Counted from the first letter of the stretch, positions 49,030 to 62,660 are shown. The stretch is 64,000 nt of DNA from Cephalopachus bancanus (GCA_027257055.1 JAPVLO010001001.1:1-64000); one strand, 5' to 3'. Notes: generated by a model from the sequence alone, not told the origin. Numbers and translations: made by a program.

Positions 49030-50070
49030 GTTGGTTGAGTTTTTTTATAGCTGCAAAAATATATACATAATATAAAATATATCATTTTTTTGAATGTACT
49101 GTTTGGTGACATTAAGCATTAATCTATTGTGTCAAGTATTTTGTTTTCCTGCCACCCCCACCCACATATAGGATGCTGTTTTTGCCTGGTAAAAATTAAA
49201 CCTTGTCTAGGTTATATAATAATTCCCTTTTCTCCTCTTTTCCCATCCTCTAGCAACCACCCATGAATTTCTTTTGTCTTTATGACTGACTACTCAAAGC
49301 AGGTAATGTAAGTGGAATCATACAGTGCTTGTCCTTTTGTGACTGGTCTATTTCATTTAGCAGAATGTTCTTTGCTTTTTGTTGTTGTTTTGAGTTGGAG
49401 TCTCACTCTGTCACCCACACTGGAGTGCAGTGGCTGCTCCCAGTCACTGCAGCCTCGACCTGCTGGGCTCCAGCATTCCTTCCACCTCAGCCTTCCAAGT
49501 AGCTTGAACTACTGGCATGCGCTACCACGGCCGGTTCATTTTCATTTTATTGTAGAGATGAGGTCTTGCCCAGGTGGGTCTCAAACCCGCAGACTCAGGC
49601 AATCCACTCACCTCAGCCTCCCAAAGACATGGGATTACAGGTTGAGCCACTGAGCCCAGCTAGCAGAATGTTCTTAACAGACATACATGTTATAGCATGT
49701 GTCTCAATATACTTCTTTTTATTGAATAATATTTGATTGTATGTATGTTCCACACTTTGTTTATCCATTTATTCATTGAAGGATGCTTAGGCAGCTTCTA
49801 CCTTTTGATTGCTAATATTAATTAAATTTTACTATTAACAAGAGGGTACAGATACATCTTCAAGTCTGTTTTCAATTATTTTGGATGTATACACAGAAGT
49901 TAAATTGCTGTGTCATATGGTAATTCTGTTCTTGTACTTTTCCATAGGTACTACACCATTTTATAACTTGACAAGCGTGCATAAGTATTCCATTTTTTTT
50001 TCACATTTTTGCCAACACTTGTTTTCTGTATGCAACACACTTGAAAATGTATTTCAGTATTTGGATGTTG
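49030..50070 (-). mobile_element. Ancient L1M-type LINE fragment, antisense
   Basis: The plus strand reads as the reverse complement of the 3' UTR and ORF2 end of old mammalian L1 families. Landmarks in the expected order are ATAGCTGCAAAAATATATAC, GTGGAATCATACAGTGCTTG, GTCCTTTTGTGACTGG, TTGTTTATCCATTTATTCAT and TCATATGGTAATTCTGTTCT. Divergence is high and there is no intact frame. It is interrupted by a SINE at 49373-49660. Confidence 0.85.
49358..49675 (-). mobile_element. Alu-type SINE inside the L1M fragment
   Basis: The antisense dimer occupies 49373-49660. The flanks TAGCAGAATGTTCTT at 49358-49372 and 49661-49675 are identical, a clean 15-bp target duplication. The right-monomer phrase CTCCCAGTCACTGCAGCC includes CAGTCACTG by coincidence and is not an array unit. 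Confidence 0.93.
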
Positions 50071-50645
50071 TATAGTTGAATATGTGGTTTTTGGCATCCA
50101 TGTGTACAAAACCAAGATATATATGAAACTGGGAAACATTTAACTTATTTGAACTAGTTTGCCATCTATACATAAGGATGATTATACATATTGTTTGAGC
50201 ATTTTTTTTATGAGAAGCAAATAGGATAGTGGATTTAAAATACTTCAAACAAAGATTGTCATTTATTTAGCTTTTAATATGAGTCAAGAATATCTCAACA
50301 ATAAAATTAGCAAATATTATAGTTATTTTGAAGATGAATTTTAGAGAAGTTTAGTAAGTAGTTCAATGTCATGGACCTAATAAATAGTGAAACTCTTTGA
50401 CCAAGGGTCATATTTTTTTTACTTTGCTTATAATTCTGTAAGTGATGGCACACAAGATTAATGTATGAAAATCTCAATTCCACATGACAGAAAACCAGAA
50501 GAGGTCATTGGATTTTTAAAATCATCCAAATCATTTACCATTTCAAAATCTCAGGTTCAATGCCATGAACAGTTAACGATCAACCTTTTAATTACAAATT
50601 TTCCCCCATTTTCTCTATTATTATTTGTATTAAAATCAGTGCATC
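50071..50645. other. Non-array DNA before array resumes
   Basis: AT-rich sequence without recognised genes; the open frame 50465-50788 crosses into the array and is not credible as a gene. It ends with a short A run (ATCAAAAAAGG at about 50642-50652), after which array phrases appear (GATGACTGTACC, then ACCAGTCACTGAGGCACCC). Confidence 0.6.
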
Positions 50646-52000
50646 AAAAAAGGTCTGTGATGACTGTACCTATAACAGAGAAGGACCAGTCACTGAGGCA
50701 CCCATCAAAGAAGAAGGCCAGTCACTGGGGCTCCCATTCTAGAGTAGGCCCAATCACAGGGGCAACTATCACAGAAGAGAGCCCTTAACTGGTCTGCTAA
50801 GCAAATAGAAGGTTAGTAATTAAAGCATCAATTATGGATAGGTATAGTCACTAGCACTCATACCACAGAGGTGGCATATTCACTGAAGCACTTATGACAG
50901 AAGAGACACAGTCATTGAGACACCTATCACATAGGAGGGCGAGTCACAGTGGCACCCATCCTAGAGTAGAGCCAGTAACTGTGACTCTGATCATGTGGAA
51001 GCCTAGTGACTAGGCACCCACCATAGAGAAGGTCTAGTCACCTGTATTTACCTTATTAGGAGATCCAGTCACTGAAACACCTATCACAGTAAAGAACTAG
51101 TCATAAAAATTCTGTCACTGGGCACCCATTAGTAGAAGGGCCAATCACTACAGCACTAATCACATAAGGGGAGCAGTCACTGTGGCAACCATCAAAGAGG
51201 AGACACAAAGTCAGCATTCATTATAAAAAATATTTAGTCACTAGGGTACTGATCACTGAGAGAAGCCAGTCACAGGAGAACCCATCATAGTGGAGAGCCA
51301 GTTTCTGGAGTATCAATCTCATAAAGTCTAATCACTGGGGTACCTATCACTGATAAAGTCTAGTCACTGGGGCACTGATTACAGAGGTTAACCTGTTACT
51401 GGACCACTGATCACTGAAGAAAGATATTCAAAAAGGCACCAAACACAGATGAAGTTTACTAAAACACCATCAAAGAGAACTGCCAATCACTGGGACAGCA
51501 AAGAGGGCCAGACTCTGGATAAACCATCACAGATGAGGACCATTCACTGAACACTGAACACAGAAGACGGGCATTCATTTGAACACCCATAATTCAGTCA
51601 CTGGGACATCTAACACAGCAGGGCTAGTCACCAGGATACCCATCAAAGAGACAGGCTATTCAATGTGGCATCTAATTTGGAGGAGGAACAGTGACTGTGA
51701 TTCCATTCACAAAGGAGGAAGAGTCAATGGAATACTTATTATGGAGGAAATCAAATCAATTGGAGCCCCCTCAAAAAGAAGTGCCAGTCAGTAGGACACT
51801 CATTATAGGGGAGACCCAGAAACTTGGGCACTCATCACAGAGGAGGATTAGACACTAGGATACCCATGTTTGAGGAAGCCCAGTAAACTGGAAACCAATT
51901 AGAGAAGATGACTAGCCCCTGGGGTACCCTTCTCAAAAGATGGCAAGTCACTGGGGCATGAATTACAAAGGAGGCACAGTCACTGAGACAGTCAAAATAC

Positions 52001-52048
52001 AGTCCACTCATGGAGAAGTCTACTCATGGAGAAGTCCACTCATGCAGA
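52001..52048 (+). repeat. 16-bp tandem triplication
   Basis: Three copies of AGTCCACTCATGGAGA start at 52001, 52017 and 52033, with one mismatch in each of the second and third copies. Sixteen is half the basic 32-bp period, so this is a half-unit slippage product. Confidence 0.9.
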
Positions 52049-55000
52049 TACCCATGAGACAAGGGTTATCACTACAGCACCCATTATATAGGAAGACAAG
52101 TCACTGGAATGAATTACAGAGGAGACACAATTACTGTGACACACATTGCAGAGAAGATACAGTAACTAGGACACCCATTGCAAAGGAGGGCCAGTAACTA
52201 AAACACACATTATAGAGGAGGCCCAGTAAGGAAAATACTCATAACAGAGGAGGACTAATCACTGACATCACCATTTGGAGGAGGGCCCTTCACTAGGACA
52301 CTCATTATAAATCAAGCCCAGTTACTAGGACACTCATCACAGAGGAAGGCTAGTCACTAGGTCACACAACACTGAGAGGGCAAGTCACTGGGAAATCTAT
52401 CACAAAGGAGACAAGTTACTGGGACACTCAACCCAGAGAAGAGCTAGTCCCTAGGGAACCTATTATGGAGTTAGGTCAGTCACATGGCCACTAATCAGGC
52501 ACAGTCACTGGGAAACCATAATGAAGAAAGGTTAGTCATGGGGGCACATATCATGTAGGATACCCATGGGGGCAGTTATCACGGTGTAAAGCTAGACACT
52601 TGGATGCCAATCAAAAAGAATAATGTCACTGAGCTTTTTTCAAGAGAAAGTTTTGTCACTGGGGCTCACGTCAAAGAAAAGGGCCAGTCACTAGGACTCC
52701 CATCACGGAAAAGGGGATCTCACTAGGGCACACATTACAGACAAGAGCCAGTCACAGAGGCATCCATAACAGAGGAGTTTCAGTCACTTGGCACTCATAA
52801 CAGGGAAGAGCCAGTCAATGGTATCCCCATCTCAGAGGCTTATCAGTAAATAGTGCAGCCCTCAGAGAGAAGGGCAAGTCACTGGTACACCAAACACAGA
52901 GAAGGCTAGTTTTTTGGCACCTATAACAATGGATGACCAGTCAGTGGGGGCACCTATTATGGAGGAGGATCAGTAAATTGGACAACCTTGACAGAGGGTG
53001 GCTATTCACCGTGGAAACCATAAGGTGGAGGACCAGTCACTGTGGCACCAATCATAGAATAGGCACAGACACTGGAGCAACCATATTGGAGAAGGATTAG
53101 TCAATCGAGGCATCCATTATGGAGAAGAGCCAGTCACTTGGGTCTCAATCACAAAGTAGGGCCTGTGACTGGTTTATCTATAACTAAGGAGGATCAGTCA
53201 TTAAGACACCCACCACAGAAAAGGGGTAGTCAATGGAGTAACAATTATGAAGGAGAAGCAGTCACTGAGACAACTGTGACAAAGGAGAACCAATCACAGA
53301 AGAGATCCAGTTACAGGTGTACCCTGCACAAAGGAGGGCTAGTCACTAGAATATCTATTATGGATGAATGATAGTCACTGAAATACATTTCACAGAGAAG
53401 ACATAATCACTATGTTATGTATATCAGAAAAGGGCCTATCACAGAAGAACCCATCACAGAGGATAGTTGGTCAATGTTAGGATTAGACCCAGTCACTGGT
53501 GCTCCCATCATAGAGAAGGACTAGTAACCTAGACATACCATTAGAAGACTCAGACATTGATGCAACTATCACAGAGGAGGAGCAATCATGATGTATCCAT
53601 CACTGGAGAGGTCGAATTACTGAAGGACCCATTAGAAGGAGGGCCAATCATTGGAGCACTGATCACAAAAAGGTATCATTCTCTGTGGCACCCATTACAG
53701 AGGATGCCCAGTCACTGGCACATATATTACTTAGGAGGTTTAGCCACTCGGGCGCACATCATAGTGGAGGACTAGTTTCTGGGGCACTCATCACAAAGTA
53801 CAGCAGTCACTGCATAACCATCACTGAGGCTCTGACTATAGAAGAATTCCAGTCACTAAGTTACCAAACACAGAGGAGGCAAAGTCACTGAGGCACCTAT
53901 TACTGTGGAGGGACAGTCACAAAAGCCAATCATCACAAAGAAGGGCTAGTTACTGGGAGACCTATTACAGAAGAGGTCTTGATACAGTGGCATTCATCTC
54001 AGGGAATGATCAATCACTGGGGAACCAGTAATGAAGAAGAGACAGTAACAGGAATGCAATTATAGAGGAAGGTCAACAACTGGAGCATCCATCACACAGG
54101 AGCCCCAATCAGAGGGATACACATGGCATAAGGGATCTAATAACTGATTCTCCCATTATTTAGGTGGACCATTGTTTAACACCCATCATTGAGGAGCACT
54201 AGTCACTGAGGCAACTATTATGGAGAGAGTGGTGTGTGTCACTGGGACACGAATGACAGAGGAAGACCATTCACTAGGGCACCTATTATAGAGAAGATCC
54301 AGTTACTTGGGCAAATATCACAGAGGACAAACTTTCCCTGGGACACCCATCATAGAGATCCAGTCACAGGAGTCATCACTGAGGAGTACTAGTCTCTGGA
54401 ACACAAATTATTGAGGAGATTCAGTTCCTAGAACATCTGTCTCACAGGAAGCTAGTCTTTACTGTTCGAATAGTGGCGGTTCAGTCATAAAAACACCCAA
54501 TATGGAGGAGACCTTGTTACTGGGACACCCATCACAGAGCAGGGCAAATCACTATGGCACCCATTATAGAGGAGGGTCAGTCACTTTGGTACCAATCACC
54601 AAGGAGTCCCAGTCACTGGGACACCCATAATGGAGGAGGAATAATCACTGTGGACCCAGTATATAGGAGACTCAATCACTGGGGCAGTGATCACAGAGAT
54701 AGTCCATTTACTGTTGCCCCCATCACACAGGTGGGCCAGTTACTGGGTCATTCATCATAGTGGTGGCTTAGTCACTGGGGTATCTATGATAGAGAAGAGA
54801 CAGTCACAGAAACTGAACACAGAGGAGGTACAGTCAACAAGGCACTAAATGCAGAGGAGGGACCGTAAATAAGGGAGACATCATAGATGAATCAAGTCAC
54901 CAGGGTACCCATCACAGAGGAGGGACAGAAACTGGGCACACAACACAGAGAAGGGTTGTCACTGAAGAATCCATTATACAGTAAGATCAGCCATTGTGTC

Positions 55001-58000
55001 AACAATCACAGAGGTGGGACAGTTATGGGCGTAGCACTAACTGAGGAGGGGTAAGCACTGGGTCACCTATCACAGAGGAGAGTCAGTCACAGGGGAAACC
55101 AGCACAGAGAAGAACCAGTCATTATGCTCCCTTCACTGGTCACCCAATTTGGAGGATGATCAGTGACCAGGTCTTCAATCACCTAGGAGTCAACTGAGTT
55201 GCCACTATGGAGGAGGCCCGATCACTGGAACATCCATCACAGAGGATGGCCAGTCAGTCAGGCACCCATTATGGAGGAAGTTCAGAACCTGGACCTTCCA
55301 AGAGGAGGATTAGTCACTGGGTCAGCCATTTTGGTGGAAGTCACATAATTGGACACACTTCACTGAAGAGAGCTAGTCCCTGAAGCAAACATTATAGACA
55401 ATGGCCAGTTAATGGGGTACTAAACACAGATGAGTTCCAGTCATGAGGCAAACAAATTGAAGGAGGTTCATTACACATGAACCCATCACAGAGTAGTATT
55501 ATTCACTGGCGTATCCATTATATATGAAGGACAGTCACTGGGGAATGAAGCACAGAAAAGGCACAGTCACTGCTGCACACATTATGGAGGAAGAATTTAC
55601 TTGAAACCCATCACAAAGGAGGGTTAGTGCACCCATTATGAAGGTGGCCAAGTAAGTGAAACACCTATCACAGAGGAAAGCTAATCAGTGGATTAACCAT
55701 TATAGATGAGGGCAGGCATTAGGAAGCAATTACAAGAGGCCTTGTTGCAGGTCACTCATGATGGAGAATGGTCAGTCACTGGGACATTTAACACAGAGGA
55801 AGGTCAGTCATAGGGACATTCATCACAGAGGAGGATCAGAGACACCCAACAAAGCGGAGGTGTGGTTACTGAAAACTCATCACAGAGGAGGGTCAATCAC
55901 TGAGAAAGACATCACAGAAAGTGTCGTGTAAGAATGGCACTCATCACAAAGGAGGGGCAGTCACTAGGACACCTATGACAAAGGAGGAATAGTTGATGAG
56001 GTACTCTTCACAGTGCTGGGACTGTCATGACAGCACCTCTTGCAAAGGTGGTCTAGTCACTGGTACACCCAACATAGTTGAGGCCCAATCATTCAGGCAT
56101 CCATATCAAAGGAGGACTAGGAAATAGAATACTCATTATGGAGGCGGGTGAGTCACTAGAACAACATTCACAGATGAGGGTTAGTCAGAGGAGAAACCAT
56201 TTTGGAAAAGGGCTAGTCTCAGGGGCACCAATTACAGAGGAGGTTAGTTACTGTGGCACCCATAATGGAGGACTGTCAGTCACTATAGCACCCGGTATAT
56301 AGTAGGCCCAGTCACTGGGACAACCATCACAGAAAAGGAAAAGCCATGGAGGAATCCAGCATGGAGGAGATCCTGAAACTAGGGCAAATATCAAAGATGA
56401 GAGTCATGCACTGGAACATCCAACACAGAGAACCAGTCAGGGAGAATCATCACAAAGGAGGGCTAGTCATAGGGCATTCTTTATAGGTGGATGTTAGTCA
56501 TTGAGACACCAAATGAATAGGAGGCATTTTCACTGAAGGATCTATTACAGTGGAGGGACAGTCACAGAAGGACCAGTCACAAAGAAGAGTCAGGCAAAGG
56601 GCACCCATAAGGAGGATGCACTGTCACCAAAGTCAAGCATAACAGAGTACTGTTCACCTGGGCACACAACACATGGGACATCCAGCCACTAAATCACCTA
56701 GCAGAGAGGAGGGCCAGTAAATGAGACATCCATCACAGAGAAGGGCCAGTCTGTGGGACATTAATCAGAGAAGAAGGCCAGTCAATTGGAGCACCTATCA
56801 CAGAGGAAGAAAAATCACTGGAAACGCAGCACAGAGAAATGGTAGTCTTTGGGACACCTATAATACAGGGGGACCAATCACTGGGGCACCAATCACAGAG
56901 GAGGTCCAGTCACTAGGGCAGCCTTCACATAGGAGGGAGAGTCACTGTGGCAGAGAGTTTGAAGGAGGCTCTGTCATTGGAACACCCAACAATGAATTGT
57001 GCTACTCACTGGGGCATGCCATATAGAGGAAGACCAGTAACTACTGCTCCCATCAAAGAAAAGTGCCAGTCCCTGGAGCACACATTAAGGATAAGGGCAA
57101 GTTACTGGCCCACCCATCAGAGAATAAGGCTAATTGTTGAGGCAACCATCACAGATGGAACCCTCTCATTGTGTCACACGATATAGAGGAGACCAATTCA
57201 CTGGAGAACCCATTACAGTGGAGTCCAGCCACTGAGACATTCATAACATGGAGGGGCAATCACTGGGGCATCTATCACAGAGGACAACAGTCCCTGTCAT
57301 ACCCATAACAGATGAAATTCAGTCACTATGGCATCAGTTATAGACTAGAAAAAGTCACTGTCGTCCTGATCTAAGAGAAGGCCCAGTAACTGAGGCACCC
57401 ATCACTGAGCAAATTCAGTCAATGAGGACCCATCTCAGAGGAGTTCCTGTCGCTATCACATAACAGGGCCAGACACTGGGCCACCAGCAGAGAGGTGCAC
57501 CCATTACAGATGAGGGCCAGTCACTGAGGAACACAGAGGAAAGTTAATTACTGTGGCATGGATAACAGAGGAGGGACATTCAGAGGAACACACAATGTGA
57601 TGGAAGACCAGTGATTGGGAAAAACATCACAGAGGAAGACCAGTCACAGGGACATCCATTACAAAGGAGAACTTGTCACTGGGGCACCCATTATAAAGGA
57701 GGTCCCGTTATTGTGATAGCCAATTCAGAGAAGGGCTAGTCACTTTGACATCCATTATGGAGGAGGACCAGTCAGTGGTGCAGAAATCACTAAAGAGACA
57801 CAGTCCCTGGGGCACATATAATGAAGGTATTCTAATCACTGAGGCAGTCATTATGTAGGAAACTCAGTAGCTGAAGCAAAAAACACAGGATAAATCTAGT
57901 CACTGAGTCCCAATCATCTGTCACTGGGGCACTTTTCACAGATAGCCAGTCACTGGCCACCCGTTATACAGGAGGAGAAGTCGCTGGGGCATTTATCACA

Positions 58001-59764
58001 GAGGAGAGCCGGTCAAGTATCACCAATCACAGAGGAGAGCCAATCACTGGGGTACCTATTACAGAAGAGGGCTAGTCATGGTGACATCAATAATGCAGGA
58101 AGCTCATTTCCTAGCACACCCATCAAAGACTAGGGTTAGTCACTGGGCACCCAATTTGGAGGAAAGTCAGTCTGGATCCCAGTCAATGGATCACAAATGT
58201 TGTCTTGTCACTGGAATACACATCATAGAGGAGGGGTAGTAAAAATTGATAGCAAACAGAGTAGGATACATCTTTGGGACACCCTTATGGAAGAGGGTCT
58301 CTCAGAAAAACTACACAAATGTAAGCTTGTCGCTAGTGCAACTATTATAGAAAGAGAGCCAATCATTCTTGCACCAATCACAGAAGAGAAATAGTCACCG
58401 ATGCACAAATAAAAGAGGAGGACAAGTTACTGGAGCACCCAATATGAAGGATATTCACTTACTGATGCACTCATTATGGAGGAGGCTTAGTGACTGGGAC
58501 AACCATAACAGAGAAGTGCCAATCACTTGGACACCAATCATGGAAGAAAGCCAGTCACTGAGGAATCCAATACAGAGTAAGGGTAGTCCCTAGGACTTTC
58601 ATTAAGGAAGAGGGCTAGTCACTGTGGAACCAATCACAGAGGAGGACCAGTCACTTGAACACCCATCACAAAGGAGTTTGAGTACCTGGACCACAAATTA
58701 TAGATGAGGGCTATTCGCTGTGGAACCCATCATAGAGGAGAGTCAATCTCTGGAAATATCATCACAAAGTAAAGTCAGTCATCTGGTCCCCCATTGGAGG
58801 GAAAGCCAGTCACTGGTACACCAATGACAGTGGAGTGCTAGTCACATAACATCCATCACAGAGGAGGCCAGTCACTGTGGTACTCATCACAAATGAGAAC
58901 CAGTCACTGGGGTAGCAATCACAGTGTACAACCAGTTACTGGGGCCCCGATCACAGAGGAGGTGGAGTCAATGAAGCTTGAAGCTCAGGGGTGGGGCATT
59001 CTCTGAGACATAAATCACAGAGGAGACAGTCACTAAGACTCTAATCACTTAAGAGGCCCAGGCATTGAGAAATCCTTCACTGAGAAAAGCCAGAAACTGA
59101 GTCACACATCACAAAACCGAGCCAGTTGCAGAGACAGCAATGATGGAATAGGGCCATTCATTTGGGAAACCATCACAGAGGGGTGCCAGGGACTGGTACA
59201 CAAATCACAGACGAGCGTGTCACCAGGCCACCCGTAACAGAGGAGAACCAGTTATTAGCATACCAAATCAGTGAGGCGAGCCAGTCATGAAGGCATTATT
59301 GACAGAGGAAGCCTTGTCACTGTTACCAATAACACAGGGGGGAAGTCACTGGGGCAACCATTATGAAAGAGGCCCTGCAATGTGACAACCATTACGTTGA
59401 AGACTCAGTAAGTTCACATTTCACTGAGGAGGGACAGTCACTAGGAAATCCATCACAAATGAGAGCTTGTAACAGGGTCCTCAGTTATGGAGGAGGCCTA
59501 TTTACTTAAACACCTATCCAAGAGAAGGGCTGGTCATTGTACACTCAATTTGGATGAGGGCAAGTCACTGTTGCAGAAATCACATTGGAGGCCCAGTAAA
59601 TGAAGCACCTACTATGTAGGAGGAACCATCACTGAGACACCCTTCATAGAAAAGTTTCTGTCACTGAAGTAACCATTATGGAGGAGTCCCAGAAACTAGG
59701 GCACCTGTCAAAGAAAAGGGATAGTCACTGGGAAACACATTTTGGAGCAGGCCAAAATTCTAGT

Positions 59765-59975
59765 TCACTCATCTCATTTGAGGACTAGTCACTGTGGCAC
59801 TCATCACACCGACTGGCCAGTACCCATGGCACCAGAGCAGATCTCTTCATTAGGACACACATTAGGGTGGAGGTCTAGTGACTGTAACACAAATGGGAGG
59901 GATAGTCACTAGGGCACTGATCATATTTAATGATAATTCACTGGTGCATCAATTACAGGGGATGTCCAGGCACTG
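59765..59975 (+). repeat. Inverted duplication, left arm (array orientation)
   Basis: This 211-bp arm pairs with the reverse complement of 60391-60600. Shared landmarks in order are TTTGAG, ACTAGTCACTGTGGCAC, CATCACACCGA, TGGCCAGTACCCATGG, CATTAGGACACACATTAGGG, GGAGGTCTAGTGACTGTAAC, GCACTGATCATATTTAATG, AATTCACTGGTGCAT and TTACAGGGGATG. By eye about nine in ten positions agree, much better than neighbouring units agree with each other. Confidence 0.95.
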
Positions 59976-60390
59976 GGGTTCAAAGATTATGAAGAATTGC
60001 AAGTAACTGGGTCACACATTATAAAAGAAAGCTAGTCACTGCACACTCACTATGGAGAATGTCCAGGATTACAAAGGAGGTCCAATCATTAGGTCACCCA
60101 ATGTGGAGGAGGCCCAATAAGTGGGACACCCATCACAGAGGAAGGATAATCACGGAGGCAACTATTATGGAGGAGGGTCAGTCACTAGGGCACAAGTCTC
60201 TGTCACTGTAGCACCCACAATGGAGGAGAGTCAGTCACCTGGGCACCCATTATGCATGAGGTCTAGTTACTGGAACACTCGTTACAGAGGATGGTGAGTC
60301 ACTAAGGCACACAATATGGGGGAGGACCAGACACTCTGGCACCAATTCACTGTGACACTCATACTGAAGGAAGGATGTCACTGGGAGACT

Positions 60391-60600
60391 CAGTGGCTGG
60401 GCATCCCCTGTAAATAATGCACCAGTGAATTGCCATTAAATATGATCAGTGCCTTAGTGACTATCCCTTCTATTTGTGTTACAGTCACTAGACCTCCTCC
60501 CTAATGTGTGTCCTAATGAATAGATCTGCTCTGGTCCATGGGTACTGGCCAATCGGTGTGATGGGTGCCACAGTGACTAGTTCTCAAATGTGATGAGTGA
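60391..60600 (-). repeat. Inverted duplication, right arm (reversed array segment)
   Basis: On the plus strand the array motif runs backwards here, for example ACAGTCACTAGACCTCCTCC and GTGATGGGTGCCACAGTGAC. The reverse complement matches 59765-59975 closely. The 415-bp spacer (59976-60390) is ordinary plus-orientation array. The arms end sharply, and plus orientation resumes after 60600. Confidence 0.95.
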
Positions 60601-62660
60601 AGACTCATTACATTATGTAGAAGACTCAGTGACCAGGGCACCAATCAAAAAAGAATGTTAGCCACTGTGGCACAGATGACAGAGGTGGATCCATCACAGG
60701 AGGAATCTATCATACAGGTGGTCCATTCACAGTGACATCCCTCATCGAGTAGTGATTTGTTCCTGGGGCACCCATTATAGAGGAGGCACAGTTCATGGAC
60801 ACCCATAACAGGGAAGTCCTAGTCACTAAGGCATTCATTATTGATGAGGGCTATTCACTAGGGCAGTCATCACAAAGAAGGCACAGTCAATGTGGCATCT
60901 ATTGCAAAGAAGTGTCAGTCACAAAGGATCACATCACAAAGGTGGGCCAGTCTCTGGGGCACCCAATAGGAGGAATCCCAATTCTTTTGTCATGTATCAC
61001 AGAGCAGGGGGATTTACTAGAACACCCAATTTGGTGGGGGGTCAGTCACTAGGGCACCAGTCACAAAGGACACCCATTCAATAGTTATGGATGTGGCCCA
61101 ATCACTAGGATATTATTCAGAGAAGCATCAGTCATTGGGGCACCCATTATGGAGGAGGCTCAGAATCTGTGTCCCTTATCACAGAGAAGAGCCATACATG
61201 TGTCAGCCATCACAGAGAAGGGATAGTCACTAGGGCATGTATTTTGTATAATGGCTAGTCACTGGGCCATTCATCAAAAGTGAGCAAAAGACACTGAAGA
61301 ACTATTACAGAGAAGGGCACCAATCACCTATGAAGTCCAGTCACTTGGAGCATCATCACAGAAGAGGGCAAGTAACTGGGGCACCCATTACAGAGTAGAA
61401 ACAAAACTGGACTGCCAGACAAAGAAGGGCCTGTCACTGGAGCACACATCACAGAGGTAAGCCAGTCACGGGGTCACCCATCACAGAGGAGGCCTAGTCA
61501 CTTTAACATCCAATATCGAGGAAGTCAAATCACTGGGAAGTTTATCACAGAGGAGGGCTAGTCACGGGAACATCTAATCTGGAGGACAACCAGTCACAGG
61601 GGAACCAGTCATGAAGGAGGCACAGGCAATAAATCGTCTTTTATGTAGGAGGACATATCATTGGAATACATTTCACAGAGGATGACGAGTCACTGGAACG
61701 TCCATTATGGAGGAGGCCCAGAACCTGGAGCACCCATTACAAAGGAGAACTATTGAGAGGGGCACCCATTTTGCTCTTGGTTCTGTAGCTAGAATACCCA
61801 TCACAGAGAAGCACTACTTTCTGGGACACCTGTCATATATGAAAGAAAATTACTAGAGCACCAATCACGGAGGAGGTCCTCTCAATGCAGTATAGAAAAT
61901 AGGGAATTTATAGTTACCAAGATACCTATCATAGAAGCCTAGTCAGTGGGAAACTCATACGTGAAGTCTAGGGTCACCAATTGAAGAGTAGAGCCAGACA
62001 CAGGGGCTCCAATCACAAATGAGTGACAGTCAATGTAGCACCAGAGAGGACAGTCATTGAAGTAGCTTCACAAAGGGGGGCCAGCAATGGGACAGCCATC
62101 ACAGAAGTGGGGTAGTCATTGAGACACCAATCATAGAAGTGGTCCATACTTCTCTGGCCATCTAGTACAGAGAATGGGTAGTCATTGGAGCACAGATAAT
62201 TGAAGAGATACAGTCACTGGACCACCCATCACAAGGTGAGACAGCAATGGGAGCACCCTCCAAAGAAGGACTATTCACAGGGTCCCCCATTATAGAGGAA
62301 GCCCAGTCACTGGGGAAGACCACACAGATGACAGCCCTTCACTTTGGCACCTGATTTTGAGGACCAGACACTGGGGTGCTATTCATAAAGGAAGTCCATT
62401 AAATTAGCACCTATAATGGAGGAGTCTCAATCAACGGGGCAACATTTACAGGAAGTCGAGTCACTGGACCACCCATTAGGAGTAGGCCTAGAAATTGGGG
62501 TACCCAATACAGAATTTGATTCTCAACAGGGCATCCATTTTGCAGAAGGTCCAGTTACTAAGACACTTATCATAGAAGAGGGATACTTACTGGGGAACCC
62601 ATCACAGAAAATGACATGCCATTGTGACACCAATCACAGAGGATGCTTAGTCACTACCAT

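Noticed and set aside
49312..49653. A 113-residue open frame containing SINE sequence
   Set aside because: It is translated antisense Alu, a common false positive.
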